Source of the DNA: Cyclobacteriaceae bacterium
GTDB lineage: Bacteria; Bacteroidota; Bacteroidia; Cytophagales; Cyclobacteriaceae
Assembly (NCBI GenBank): GCA_013141055.1
Contig: JABFRS010000001.1
Location: 2,352,567 to 2,416,566, forward strand
Length of the DNA stretch: 64,000 bases
Direction: 5' to 3'
Shown here: positions 44,163-51,927 of the stretch, one piece after another
Layout of the letters: every line of letters starts with the position of its first letter
Position numbering within the stretch: position 1 is the first letter of the stretch
Program-made: the position numbers and the translations under genes
The notes under the pieces: model-generated
Seen by the model: the letters and a program-made list of their open reading frames with translations, nothing else
Told to the model about the DNA's origin: nothing
Database searches by the model: none

Positions 44163-44191
44163 AAAACCTATCGATGCAGTCGATAGGTTTT
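44163..44191 (-). terminator. Rho-independent terminator after scpA
   Basis: A perfect 12-bp stem (AAAACCTATCGA with TCGATAGGTTTT) around a 5-nt loop, with a T-run on the minus strand, ends the scpA transcript. Confidence 0.92.
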
Positions 44192-44211
44192 AAGCTGGAT
44201 AAAATAAATCC

Positions 44212-44982
44212 TTAGTTTTCTAAAGAGGGAGTTTCAACAGCATCACGAAGTGTTACCCAGAAGTTGTTGTAGCCTTCACCCAATTGTAATTCCAATGCGC
44301 CATTGGCAAGCATTTCAAGGATTGCAAGAAAATTAAAAACCAATGCCACGCGGGTGGGAGTCAGCTCCAGCATTTCGGTAAAAGACAGCGTGCGCTTTCT
44401 GGTCAATTCATTTAATATATATTCCTTCTGGCCTTCAACGGTATAGGGATATTGTACCACCTGATGTACGGGGCGGTTCTTTTCTTCGTCAAAGCGCTTG
44501 ATCACTTTTTCGAAAACCTGCATAAGCTTGTAGAGGTCTACATCCTGTAGTTCTGCCTCAACATTGACTGCCGCCGCAAGTGATTTTAACTCCCTCTGAA
44601 TGTTGCCCCTCTTCTCTTTGGTCAATTCGTCCCCCTCCATTTTTTGGAAGGATTCTATCACAGATTTGTACTTTTTGTACTCGAGTAAATGTTTAATGAG
44701 CTCTTCACGAGGGTCTATTTCATTTCCTTGTTCGTCTAATTGAGGACGTGGTAGAAGCATTTTTGACTTAATCCTCATGAGCGTTGCGGCCACCAGGATG
44801 AATTCACTGGCAAGCTCTACGTTCAGGCTTTCCAGGTGGTGGAGGTAGTCCAGAAAATCGTTAGTGATTTTGGAGATTGGGATGTCGTAAATGTCGAGTT
44901 CATCCCTCTCAATAAAGAACAGGAGCAGGTCAAAAGGACCTTTAAAAAGCGGGAGTTTTACCTCAAAAGTTTCTTGCGTCAT
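44212..44982 (-). CDS. scpA: Segregation and condensation protein A
   Basis: ScpA is the kleisin of the SMC condensin complex and links the SMC heads with ScpB. The 256-residue product has the kleisin N-terminus FKGPFDLLLFFIERDELDIYDIPISKI and the middle LEYKKYKSVIESFQKM; the C-terminal winged-helix (SFTEMLELTPTRVALVFNFLAILEML) is present. scpB is not next to it. The gene is divergent from dxs; an AT-rich promoter gap of 146 nt separates them. Confidence 0.93.
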   Translation of the reverse strand: MTQETFEVKLPLFKGPFDLLLFFIERDELDIYDIPISKITNDFLDYLHHLESLNVELASEFILVAATLMRIKSKMLLPRPQLDEQGNEIDPREELIKHLLEYKKYKSVIESFQKMEGDELTKEKRGNIQRELKSLAAAVNVEAELQDVDLYKLMQVFEKVIKRFDEEKNRPVHQVVQYPYTVEGQKEYILNELTRKRTLSFTEMLELTPTRVALVFNFLAILEMLANGALELQLGEGYNNFWVTLRDAVETPSLEN

Positions 44983-45128
44983 GATAATTAGCGAGGCGCA
45001 AAAATATCAAATACACGGACAAAACAGGAATGAAAATCAAATCCGTAAATTTGAATGATTTTTGATCTTAAATAGGGTCTAAACAGTTACATTCATTAGT
45101 TGTTTGAAGATTATACGCGTCCCAGACT

Positions 45129-47054
45129 ATGCTTATTACCCCTGGTAAACTTTTAGCCCAAATCAACAGTCCTGCCGACCTCAAGAAATTAGATCAGGCG
45201 CAATTAGTTCAACTGTGTCAGGAACTCCGTCAATTCATCATTGATAATGTATCGATTTACGGCGGCCATTTTGGAGCCAGTCTGGGTGTTACTGAATTAA
45301 CAGTTGCGCTTCATTATGTTTTCAATGCACCGTATGATCAGATCGTTTGGGATGTAGGTCATCAGGCATATGGCCATAAAATACTCACAGGAAGAAAAGA
45401 AGCTTTTCATACGAATCGTGTTTATAAAGGAATTTCTGGTTTCCCTAAAAGAAGCGAAAGCATTTACGATGCCTTTGGTGTAGGACATTCATCAACGTCT
45501 GTGTCTGCAGCACTTGGAATGGCTGCGGCTTCAAAGTACCTGAAGGTCGATGACAAACAACATGTTGCCATCATTGGTGATGGAGCGATGACAGGAGGGA
45601 TTGCATTTGAAGGTCTTAACAATGCGGGTGTTTCCGATACAAATCTTCTGATAATTCTCAATGACAATTGTATGTCGATTGATCCGAACGTCGGTGCATT
45701 AAAAGATTATTTGACAGACATAACAACTTCACAGACCTATAACAGATTTAAAGATGAGGTTTGGAACTTACTTGGTAAGTTGTCAAAATTTGGAAAGAAC
45801 GCTCAGGAAATTGCTTCCAAAGTTGACACTGCATTAAAGGCAACATTATTGAGCCAAAGCAATCTCTTTGAATCGTTGAATCTGAGATATTTTGGTCCGG
45901 TAGACGGCCACGATGTTGATCATCTGGTGGCAGTGCTAAATGACCTTAAAAACATAAAAGGGCCTAAAATCCTTCATTGTATCACTGTAAAGGGCAAAGG
46001 CTACTTACCCGCAGAGAATGGGAATAAGACCACCTGGCACTCACCAGGCACCTTTGACAAGATTACGGGAGAGATCTTCAAAAAGACATACGACAAGCCT
46101 CAGCCTCCCAAGTATCAGGACGTATTTGGCCACACTCTCGTGGAATTGGCGAAAGCCAATGACAAGATCATGGGAATCACCCCCGCGATGCCTTCAGGCT
46201 CTTCTCTGAATATTATGATGAAGGAAATGCCGGAACGCGCATTTGATGTGGGCATTGCTGAGCAACATGCTGTTACGTTTTCTGCAGGACTTGCTACACA
46301 AGGATTGATTCCGTTTTGCAACATCTATAGTTCATTCATGCAGCGTGCCTATGATCAGGTTGTGCATGATGTATGCATTCAAAATCTACCTGTTAACTTT
46401 TGCCTTGATCGTGCTGGCTTTGCGGGATCAGACGGTCCGACTCATCATGGAGCGTATGATATTTCTTACTTCCGTTGCTTACCGAATATGATTGTATCCG
46501 CTCCCATGAATGAATCGGAGTTACGCAATCTGATGTATACCGCACAACTTCCAAGAGAAGGAGGAGCATTTTCAATTCGCTATCCAAGGGGACAGGGTGT
46601 GATGGAAGAGTGGAGAACGCCCTTTGAAAAAGTTGAAATAGGAACAGGCAGGAAACTGAGAGAGGGTGACGACCTGGCGATCCTGACTTTTGGACATATT
46701 GGAAACTATGCGGTAGAGGTGTGTGAGAAACTGGAACTTCAAGGCATCAGTATTGGTCATTACGATATTCGCTTTGTAAAACCTCTGGACGAAAAGTTAT
46801 TGCATGAGGTCTTTTCAAAATATAAAAAGATCATAACGGTAGAGGATGGATGCCTTCAGGGTGGATTTGGAAGTGCAATCCTTGAATTTATGGCAGATCA
46901 TTCTTATAAAGCTCAGGTAAGGCGATTAGGAATTCCGGATGAAGTGATAGAGCATGGCGAACAACTCGAACTTCATAACGAAAGTGGATTTGGTCCAATT
47001 GGAATTGAAAAAGCTGTGATCTCTATGCTTGAGTCTGTTTCCAAAAATGTATAG
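45129..47054 (+). CDS. dxs: 1-deoxy-D-xylulose-5-phosphate synthase
   Basis: Dxs condenses pyruvate and glyceraldehyde-3-phosphate, the first step of the MEP isoprenoid pathway, using thiamine diphosphate. The 641-residue product has the TPP motif IGDGAMTGGIAFEGLNNAG, the catalytic-domain motif DRAGFAGSDGPTHHG, GIAEQHAVTFSAGLA with the conserved Glu, and a C-terminal VEDGCLQGGFGSAILEF. It is slightly longer than E. coli Dxs (620). It lies 2 nt before the alpha/beta hydrolase gene, so the two are co-transcribed. Confidence 0.97.
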   Translation: MLITPGKLLAQINSPADLKKLDQAQLVQLCQELRQFIIDNVSIYGGHFGASLGVTELTVALHYVFNAPYDQIVWDVGHQAYGHKILTGRKEAFHTNRVYKGISGFPKRSESIYDAFGVGHSSTSVSAALGMAAASKYLKVDDKQHVAIIGDGAMTGGIAFEGLNNAGVSDTNLLIILNDNCMSIDPNVGALKDYLTDITTSQTYNRFKDEVWNLLGKLSKFGKNAQEIASKVDTALKATLLSQSNLFESLNLRYFGPVDGHDVDHLVAVLNDLKNIKGPKILHCITVKGKGYLPAENGNKTTWHSPGTFDKITGEIFKKTYDKPQPPKYQDVFGHTLVELAKANDKIMGITPAMPSGSSLNIMMKEMPERAFDVGIAEQHAVTFSAGLATQGLIPFCNIYSSFMQRAYDQVVHDVCIQNLPVNFCLDRAGFAGSDGPTHHGAYDISYFRCLPNMIVSAPMNESELRNLMYTAQLPREGGAFSIRYPRGQGVMEEWRTPFEKVEIGTGRKLREGDDLAILTFGHIGNYAVEVCEKLELQGISIGHYDIRFVKPLDEKLLHEVFSKYKKIITVEDGCLQGGFGSAILEFMADHSYKAQVRRLGIPDEVIEHGEQLELHNESGFGPIGIEKAVISMLESVSKNV

Positions 47055-47056
47055 CG

Positions 47057-47821
47057 ATGGCTTCCCTTTATTTTAAAGAAGAAGGAAAGGGTCCGAATCT
47101 AATATTCATTCACGGATTTTGTGAGACCCATGAAATCTGGAAAGATTTTGTAAAGCACTTCACTTCTTCTTTCAGAGTAATTACTCTTGATCTTCCTGGC
47201 TTTGGAAGTTCAACGATTCCTGATGGCCCATTTTCAATTGATGATGTAGCAAAAACTTTAGCAAACACATTACTCAGCAATAATATTCTGGATAGTATTG
47301 TGATAGGACATTCATTGGGAGGATATGTAGCGCTTTCATTGGCAGAGAATCATCCAGCTCTTGTGAAAGGACTTTGTCTTTTTCATTCTTCTTCGTTTGC
47401 TGACACGCCTGACAAAAAAGAAAACCGAAATAAGGTAATTGAGTTTGTAAACTCACACGGAGTTCAGCCATTCATTGACACATTTGTTCCTGCATTGTTT
47501 GCAGATAAAAGCAATAGTGCGATTAAGGATGTTTATAAGATCGCTTCAGAGACGAAACAAGAGACCTTAGTGAAGTACACACGTGCTATGCGAGACCGGC
47601 TGGATAGAAATGCGTTTTGGACAAAAAATGATATTCCTAAGTTATTAATTGCAGGAGAAGAGGATACATCCATCCCTATTCAAATTTCAAGGGAAATGGC
47701 TAAAATTGGCCGAAATCTCAAAGTTTTAGAATTGAAAAATGTCGCTCACATGGGCTTTTTTGAGGCCTCAAAGGAATGTGAAGAGGAGATTAAGAGATTT
47801 ACCTATGGAATATTGCCCTGA
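47057..47821 (+). CDS. Alpha/beta hydrolase
   Basis: The 254-residue protein has the alpha/beta-hydrolase fold: oxyanion HGFCETHEIW, nucleophile Ser in VIGHSLGGYVAL, acid in AGEEDTSIP and His in KNVAHMGFFEA. There is no signal peptide, so it acts in the cytoplasm. The substrate is unknown. Co-transcription with dxs may be accidental or may concern lipid or isoprenoid esters. Confidence 0.88.
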   Translation: MASLYFKEEGKGPNLIFIHGFCETHEIWKDFVKHFTSSFRVITLDLPGFGSSTIPDGPFSIDDVAKTLANTLLSNNILDSIVIGHSLGGYVALSLAENHPALVKGLCLFHSSSFADTPDKKENRNKVIEFVNSHGVQPFIDTFVPALFADKSNSAIKDVYKIASETKQETLVKYTRAMRDRLDRNAFWTKNDIPKLLIAGEEDTSIPIQISREMAKIGRNLKVLELKNVAHMGFFEASKECEEEIKRFTYGILP

Positions 47822-47888
47822 ACAGGAGATTTAATTTTCGGTTGCATTGGAATTTTTCTTTAATCCCGTTAAATTGGTGATTCAATTA

Positions 47889-47930
47889 GCCAAAGTGGCA
47901 ACAGAATTCGCCTAATAGGCAACAGAAGTT
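47889..47930. repeat. 21-bp tandem repeat abutting a promoter (operator-like)
   Basis: Two directly adjacent 21-bp units share the pattern GCC-n5-GGCAACAGAA (47889-47909 and 47910-47930; 16 of 21 positions identical). Each unit also contains a GCC-n5-GGC dyad. The second unit ends 3 nt before the -33 TTG at 47934. The period of two helical turns puts both copies on the same DNA face, as for cooperative regulator binding. Confidence 0.65.
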
Positions 47931-47933
47931 GAA

Positions 47934-47963
47934 TTGTAGGAATAAACATAGTTTTTATATTTG
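47934..47963 (+). promoter_or_regulatory. Exact Bacteroidota promoter TTG-n19-TATATTTG
   Basis: The -33 TTG (47934-47936) and the -7 TATATTTG (47956-47963) are separated by exactly 19 nt, a full match to TTG-n19-TAnnTTTG. It lies directly after the 21-bp tandem repeat and 30 nt before the start ATG 47994. Confidence 0.85.
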
Positions 47964-47993
47964 TCCCCATTAATAACTGAAAAACTAAACACC

Positions 47994-48740
47994 ATGAGTG
48001 ATAGTCCCGTTTCTTATGCATCCTGGAATGACCTGGCCCATAACCTTGCCTATGGTTGCTGGGCTCTCGGTATTTTGATTATACTGGGATATCTTGTCCG
48101 GTTGTCCACAGTTCCCGACAACAAAGACAAGTATGACTTTATCAATAAAAACGAGGTCAATTTCCTTTGGTATGGCTCTCTTGTATTGATCGTTGGCGTT
48201 TGTTTCTACTTTAACGGAAACATTGTTGAACTCACAACTATCTTGATTTTTGTACGCGGATTCCTCACAGTTATGCTGGGAATTATTGCGGCTTTGATCG
48301 TTCAAAACCTTTTGAAATTCTACTATCCATTCTTCATCGAGAAACGCCTCAAAGTTTTGCGTTACGCTCCAAGAATTTCTCCTAAAACCGGCAAACCAAT
48401 GAAGTTGCTGAGTGAAGAAGAAGAAGATGTTCACTTGGATGAAGGTATGCAAGCTGAAGAAAACCTTTATTCAGTTGACTATGACGTTTGGAAGGATGAG
48501 GAAACAGGCTTCATTAAAATTGAAAAGTATGCAGGTCACCTTCATGCTATTCAGTGTCCTGAATGTAATTACCAGACCTTTAAAGTTCTGCGTGAGGAAA
48601 TCGTTAAGCAGCCTACTGAACTTGAAGAAGGTGAGCTTATCAAGCACTATCAGTGCAGCTACTGCGGATATAAAGCCCGTAAGAATGTTGTGTTGAAACA
48701 GCAAATAAAAACACCTGAAGCAGCAGCAACACCAGCTTAA
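47994..48740 (+). CDS. Membrane protein with C-terminal zinc ribbon
   Basis: The 248-residue product has about three N-terminal membrane helices (LAYGCWALGILIILGYL; FLWYGSLVLIVGVCFYF; FVRGFLTVMLGIIAALIVQNLL), an acidic linker, and a soluble C-terminus with a Cys4 zinc ribbon (CPEC near residue 185, CSYC near residue 219). I do not recognise a named family. The ATG at 47994 is chosen because the in-frame TTG at 47961 lies inside the -7 box. It ends with a bidirectional terminator and has a repeated operator-like element upstream. Confidence 0.75.
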   Translation: MSDSPVSYASWNDLAHNLAYGCWALGILIILGYLVRLSTVPDNKDKYDFINKNEVNFLWYGSLVLIVGVCFYFNGNIVELTTILIFVRGFLTVMLGIIAALIVQNLLKFYYPFFIEKRLKVLRYAPRISPKTGKPMKLLSEEEEDVHLDEGMQAEENLYSVDYDVWKDEETGFIKIEKYAGHLHAIQCPECNYQTFKVLREEIVKQPTELEEGELIKHYQCSYCGYKARKNVVLKQQIKTPEAAATPA

Positions 48741-48761
48741 GACTCTTCTGAAATCATAAAT

Positions 48762-48789
48762 AAAAAACCCTCAAAGCTGAGGGTTTTTT
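48762..48789. terminator. Bidirectional Rho-independent terminator
   Basis: A perfect 12-bp stem (AAAAAACCCTCA with TGAGGGTTTTTT) and a 4-nt loop give T-runs in both directions. It ends the zinc-ribbon gene and the convergent small gene at 48805. Confidence 0.93.
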
Positions 48790-48804
48790 ATTTCTATAGG
48801 TTTA

Positions 48805-49053
48805 TTACAATGTTGAAAGCTTGATCTGATCCACATAGAAATTCATTCTGGAATGATGCGTATCCAGTGGGATGATCTTTTCAATAAGATCCTTTTTGTG
48901 ATTATAGAATACTTCAAGGTAAAAGTTGCCTAACAGATAAAGATTCACTTTGTATCCATAATAACGAATGCTCATAACGCACGAGCCATGTTCATACAGC
49001 AAGCCTATTTGCTGATGAAGTGTTTGTAATTGAAAATCTTTTTCAGTGATCAC
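48805..49053 (-). CDS. Small hypothetical protein
   Basis: The 82-residue product has mixed strands and helices with several aromatic residues (IRYYGYKVNLYLLGNFYLEVFYNHKKDLIEKI). There is no signal or membrane helix, and no family is recognised. It lies between a terminator and the tRNA-His region on the minus strand, has an ATG start, and its length is bounded by real features on both sides, which supports it being a gene. Confidence 0.6.
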   Translation of the reverse strand: MITEKDFQLQTLHQQIGLLYEHGSCVMSIRYYGYKVNLYLLGNFYLEVFYNHKKDLIEKIIPLDTHHSRMNFYVDQIKLSTL

Positions 49054-49084
49054 GAATTAAATTTATTGAAAAGTTTTTTTTGAA

Positions 49085-49112
49085 AAAAGCCGCCCCATTT
49101 CTCAAAAGCCGC
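49085..49112. repeat. Short direct repeat upstream of tRNA-His
   Basis: AAAAGCCGC occurs at 49085-49093 and 49104-49112 (19-bp period), 17 nt before the tRNA-His -33 TTG. Two copies of 9 bp could be chance. Confidence 0.3.
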
Positions 49113-49128
49113 TCACGAAAATGAATGT

Positions 49129-49158
49129 TTGCAAAATCCTTAAGCCTACCTAACTTTG
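49129..49158 (+). promoter_or_regulatory. Exact Bacteroidota promoter for tRNA-His
   Basis: TTG (49129-49131), exactly 19 nt, then TAACTTTG (49151-49158): a full match to TTG-n19-TAnnTTTG. The mature tRNA starts 13 nt after the -7 box, so the precursor 5' leader is very short. Confidence 0.88.
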
Positions 49159-49170
49159 CAGTCCCAACAC

Positions 49171-49245
49171 GGTGGATGTAGTTCAGTTGGTTAGAACGCT
49201 AGATTGTGATTCTGGAGGTCGTGGGTTCGAGCCCCATCATTCACC
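49171..49245 (+). tRNA. tRNA-His (anticodon GTG)
   Basis: The cloverleaf is complete: acceptor GTGGATG with CATTCAC, anticodon arm CTAGA-TTGTGAT-TCTGG with GTG at 49206-49208, and T arm GTGGG-TTCGAGC-CCCAT. The extra G at 49171 can pair with the discriminator C at 49245, which is the special -1 G of tRNA-His. The full CCA end is not encoded. Confidence 0.97.
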
Positions 49246-49258
49246 CAAAAACGAGCAA

Positions 49259-49294
49259 AAACCCTGTGTATGATACGCAGGGTTTCTTTTTTTT
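49259..49294 (+). terminator. Rho-independent terminator after tRNA-His
   Basis: AAACCCTG pairs with CAGGGTTT, extended inside by GTAT/ATAC, and is followed by a long T-run. It ends the tRNA transcript 13 nt after the gene. Confidence 0.92.
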
Positions 49295-49303
49295 CGACTT
49301 TTT

Positions 49304-50635
49304 TTATCGTTTGAAAGTGAGCCTTTTTCCGATACTGGACTCGTTAATAATGCCGTTTTCGAAAGCCAGATTGCCCGAAACGAATGTATGGGTTATGCGT
49401 GATTGGAAGGCTTGTCCTTCAAAGGGAGACCATCCACACTTTGCTATGATATTATTCTTATCAACCGTCCAGGGGCTATTAAGATCTGCTAATACAAGAT
49501 CAGCAAAGTATCCTTCCCTTATAAAACCACGATCTTCTATTTGAAAAAGGATCGCCGGGTTGTGAGACATCTTTTCAGCAATTCTTTCAAGTGTGATCTT
49601 ACCCTGATGGAAGAATTCAAGCATAGTAACCAGGCTATGTTGAACAAGCGGACCGCCAGAAGGCGCCTTGAAATATGAATTTTCTTTTTCCTCTATAGTG
49701 TGAGGAGCATGATCAGTCGCGATCACATCAATATAATTATTCAACACCCCGTCGAAAATGGCTTGTTGATCGCTGCTCGTTTTGATCGCGGGATTCCATT
49801 TTATTTTAGTGCCTAATCTTGAATAGTCAGAATCATTAAACCACAAATGATGAACACATGCTTCTGCAGTTATTTTTTTCTTCTCAAGAGGTAAAGAATT
49901 ACTGAAGAGTTCTACTTCTCTCGCGGTAGAAATATGCAGGATATGGAGCCGTGTGCCGTGTTTTTTTGCAAGTCCAACAGCAAAGGATGAAGATTTGTAG
50001 CAACCTTCCGCACTTCTTATGAGTGGATGATACTCAACAGGAATATCCTCACCATACTTCAATTTAAACTCTTCTGTATTTTTTCTGATAGTGGGTTCGT
50101 CTTCACAATGAGTAGCAATAATTCCCGGAAATCTTGAAAAGAAACCTTCGAGAACAGAGGGCGCATCCACTAATAAGTTTCCGGTTGATGATCCCATAAA
50201 AATCTTTAGTCCGCAGACTTTCTTCAGATCTGTTTTCAATACCTCTTCAAGATTATCATTCGAGGCACCAATTAAGAAAGAGTAGTTAGCAAGAGATCCT
50301 TTTGATGCGATTGAATACTTCTGCTCAAGAAGCTCTTGTGTGAATACAGGTGGAACTGTATTAGGCATTTCCATAAAACTGGTCACTCCACCAGCAACTG
50401 CGGCTCTTGATTCTGAATGGATGGTTCCTTTATGAGTAAGCCCCGGTTCACGGAAATGAACCTGATCATCAATGGCTCCCGGAAGCAAGTGTTTTCCTTT
50501 TGCATCGATGACATTGACGTCTTTTGCTGACAGGTGAGAGCCTATCTTTTCGATCCTTTCATTTCGGATCAAAATATCACTTTCGACGACCTTACCTTCG
50601 TTTACTATCTTCGCGTTAACAATGAGGGTATTCAT
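49304..50635 (-). CDS. pyrC: Dihydroorotase (class I)
   Basis: Dihydroorotase cyclises carbamoyl-aspartate in pyrimidine synthesis. The 443-residue zinc enzyme has the metal site DQVHFREPGLTHKG, GLKIFMGSSTGN (carbamylated Lys region), ATHCEDE, HILHIST and the catalytic ATDHAPHT. The length matches the class I enzymes. A divergent helicase gene starts within 30 nt of the start, so their promoters must overlap. Confidence 0.95.
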   Translation of the reverse strand: MNTLIVNAKIVNEGKVVESDILIRNERIEKIGSHLSAKDVNVIDAKGKHLLPGAIDDQVHFREPGLTHKGTIHSESRAAVAGGVTSFMEMPNTVPPVFTQELLEQKYSIASKGSLANYSFLIGASNDNLEEVLKTDLKKVCGLKIFMGSSTGNLLVDAPSVLEGFFSRFPGIIATHCEDEPTIRKNTEEFKLKYGEDIPVEYHPLIRSAEGCYKSSSFAVGLAKKHGTRLHILHISTAREVELFSNSLPLEKKKITAEACVHHLWFNDSDYSRLGTKIKWNPAIKTSSDQQAIFDGVLNNYIDVIATDHAPHTIEEKENSYFKAPSGGPLVQHSLVTMLEFFHQGKITLERIAEKMSHNPAILFQIEDRGFIREGYFADLVLADLNSPWTVDKNNIIAKCGWSPFEGQAFQSRITHTFVSGNLAFENGIINESSIGKRLTFKR

Positions 50636-50662
50636 TCATTGGTAAAGATAAATCCATTTGAT

Positions 50663-51919
50663 TTGGAAGACAGAAATTATTCATGGGAAAGCCTGAAATT
50701 GAACCCCCAGCTCCTGAAGGGGATTGAAGAAGCAGGCTTTGAAAACCCAACGGAAATTCAGCAAATGGTAATTCCGTTGGTGCTAGGGGGCCAGGCGGTG
50801 ATTGGAGTTGCTCAAACAGGAACAGGAAAAACCGCCGCTTATCTGCTGCCGGTACTGAAAAAAGTAAATTATGCCCAGGGTAAAGATGCCAGGGCGCTTA
50901 TTCTCGCGCCTACAAAAGAACTCGTTGTTCAAATTGCCGAGCATGCCCGGGTTTTAGCGAAGCACACTGACCTACGGATCGGAATTCTATATGGTGGCGT
51001 TGGACCTAAAACACAAATTGAAGCTTTGCAATCAGGAGTTGATCTTCTGATCGCAACGCCAGGTCGGTTTATGGAGATCTATTTCAGAAATGAAATTGTT
51101 GTTAAGCAAATAAAAACTCTGGTGCTTGATGAAGCTGACCGAATGCTGGACATGGGATTTATGCATCAATTGAGAAAAATATTTGAAGTGATTCCTTCCA
51201 AAAGACAGAATCTTCTTTTCTCAGCAACGTTCCCGGAGAAGGTTGAAAAGTTGTCACAGGAGTTTCTTGAATTCCCTGTTAAGGTTGAGGCAACTCCCCA
51301 GACGATGGCGGCGCAGCAGGTTGAGCAAGAGCTATTTCATGTGCCTAATCTTAAAACAAAGATTCATTTGCTAGAGTATCTCTTAAAAGATAAAACTGAC
51401 TTTAACCGTGTAATGATATTTACCCGCACGAAAGAGTCCGCGGATAACGTATTTAAGTTTATTGACCGCCGCCAAATGGGACCGGTCAGAGTGATCCACT
51501 CAAATAAAGGTCAAAATACACGCATCAATGCGATGAATGAATTCAAGGAAGGCGGACTGCGCATACTCGTATCCACCGATGTTGCTTCCCGCGGAATTGA
51601 TGTTACCAATGTTTCACACGTTATAAATTTTGAGGTGCCGATGCAGTACGACGATTATATTCATCGCATTGGCAGGACAGGAAGAGCTTTTCAAACAGGT
51701 AAAGCTATCACTTTCGTGAATGAAGCAGAGCGCTACCATATTCAGAAGATTGAGCAACTCATGAAGGAAAAGATTGCGACAAAAAAAATTCCGGAAGGTG
51801 TTGAAGTAGAGCCTACGCCTTTAGCAGAAGCGCAGATCATTGCGAAAGAGATCGATCGACAGAAACGATATGAAGATCCGGAATTCAGAGGAGCCTTTCA
51901 CAGCAGGAAGAAGAAATGA
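50663..51919 (+). CDS. DEAD-box RNA helicase (RhlE-like)
   Basis: The protein of about 418 residues has Q-motif ENPTEIQQ, Walker A AQTGTGKT, VLDEADRMLDMGF (DEAD), SATFPEK, and the second half with STDVASRGID and HRIGRTGRA. It unwinds structured RNA, for example in ribosome assembly or cold response. No ATG fits near the start: the N-terminus is either TTG 50663 (used here) or TTG 50639. The open frame runs up to 50534, but that part overlaps the divergent pyrC gene. A second RhlE-like gene lies at 56265. Confidence 0.92.
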   Translation: MEDRNYSWESLKLNPQLLKGIEEAGFENPTEIQQMVIPLVLGGQAVIGVAQTGTGKTAAYLLPVLKKVNYAQGKDARALILAPTKELVVQIAEHARVLAKHTDLRIGILYGGVGPKTQIEALQSGVDLLIATPGRFMEIYFRNEIVVKQIKTLVLDEADRMLDMGFMHQLRKIFEVIPSKRQNLLFSATFPEKVEKLSQEFLEFPVKVEATPQTMAAQQVEQELFHVPNLKTKIHLLEYLLKDKTDFNRVMIFTRTKESADNVFKFIDRRQMGPVRVIHSNKGQNTRINAMNEFKEGGLRILVSTDVASRGIDVTNVSHVINFEVPMQYDDYIHRIGRTGRAFQTGKAITFVNEAERYHIQKIEQLMKEKIATKKIPEGVEVEPTPLAEAQIIAKEIDRQKRYEDPEFRGAFHSRKKK

Positions 51920-51927
51920 TTTAAAAT

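Noticed and set aside
47961..47993. Longer start (TTG) for the zinc-ribbon membrane protein
   Set aside because: The TTG is the end of the perfect -7 box, so it lies upstream of the transcript start.
47985..48452. 155-residue open frame opposite the zinc-ribbon gene
   Set aside because: It is antisense to a gene with a perfect promoter, and shows no domain or signal.
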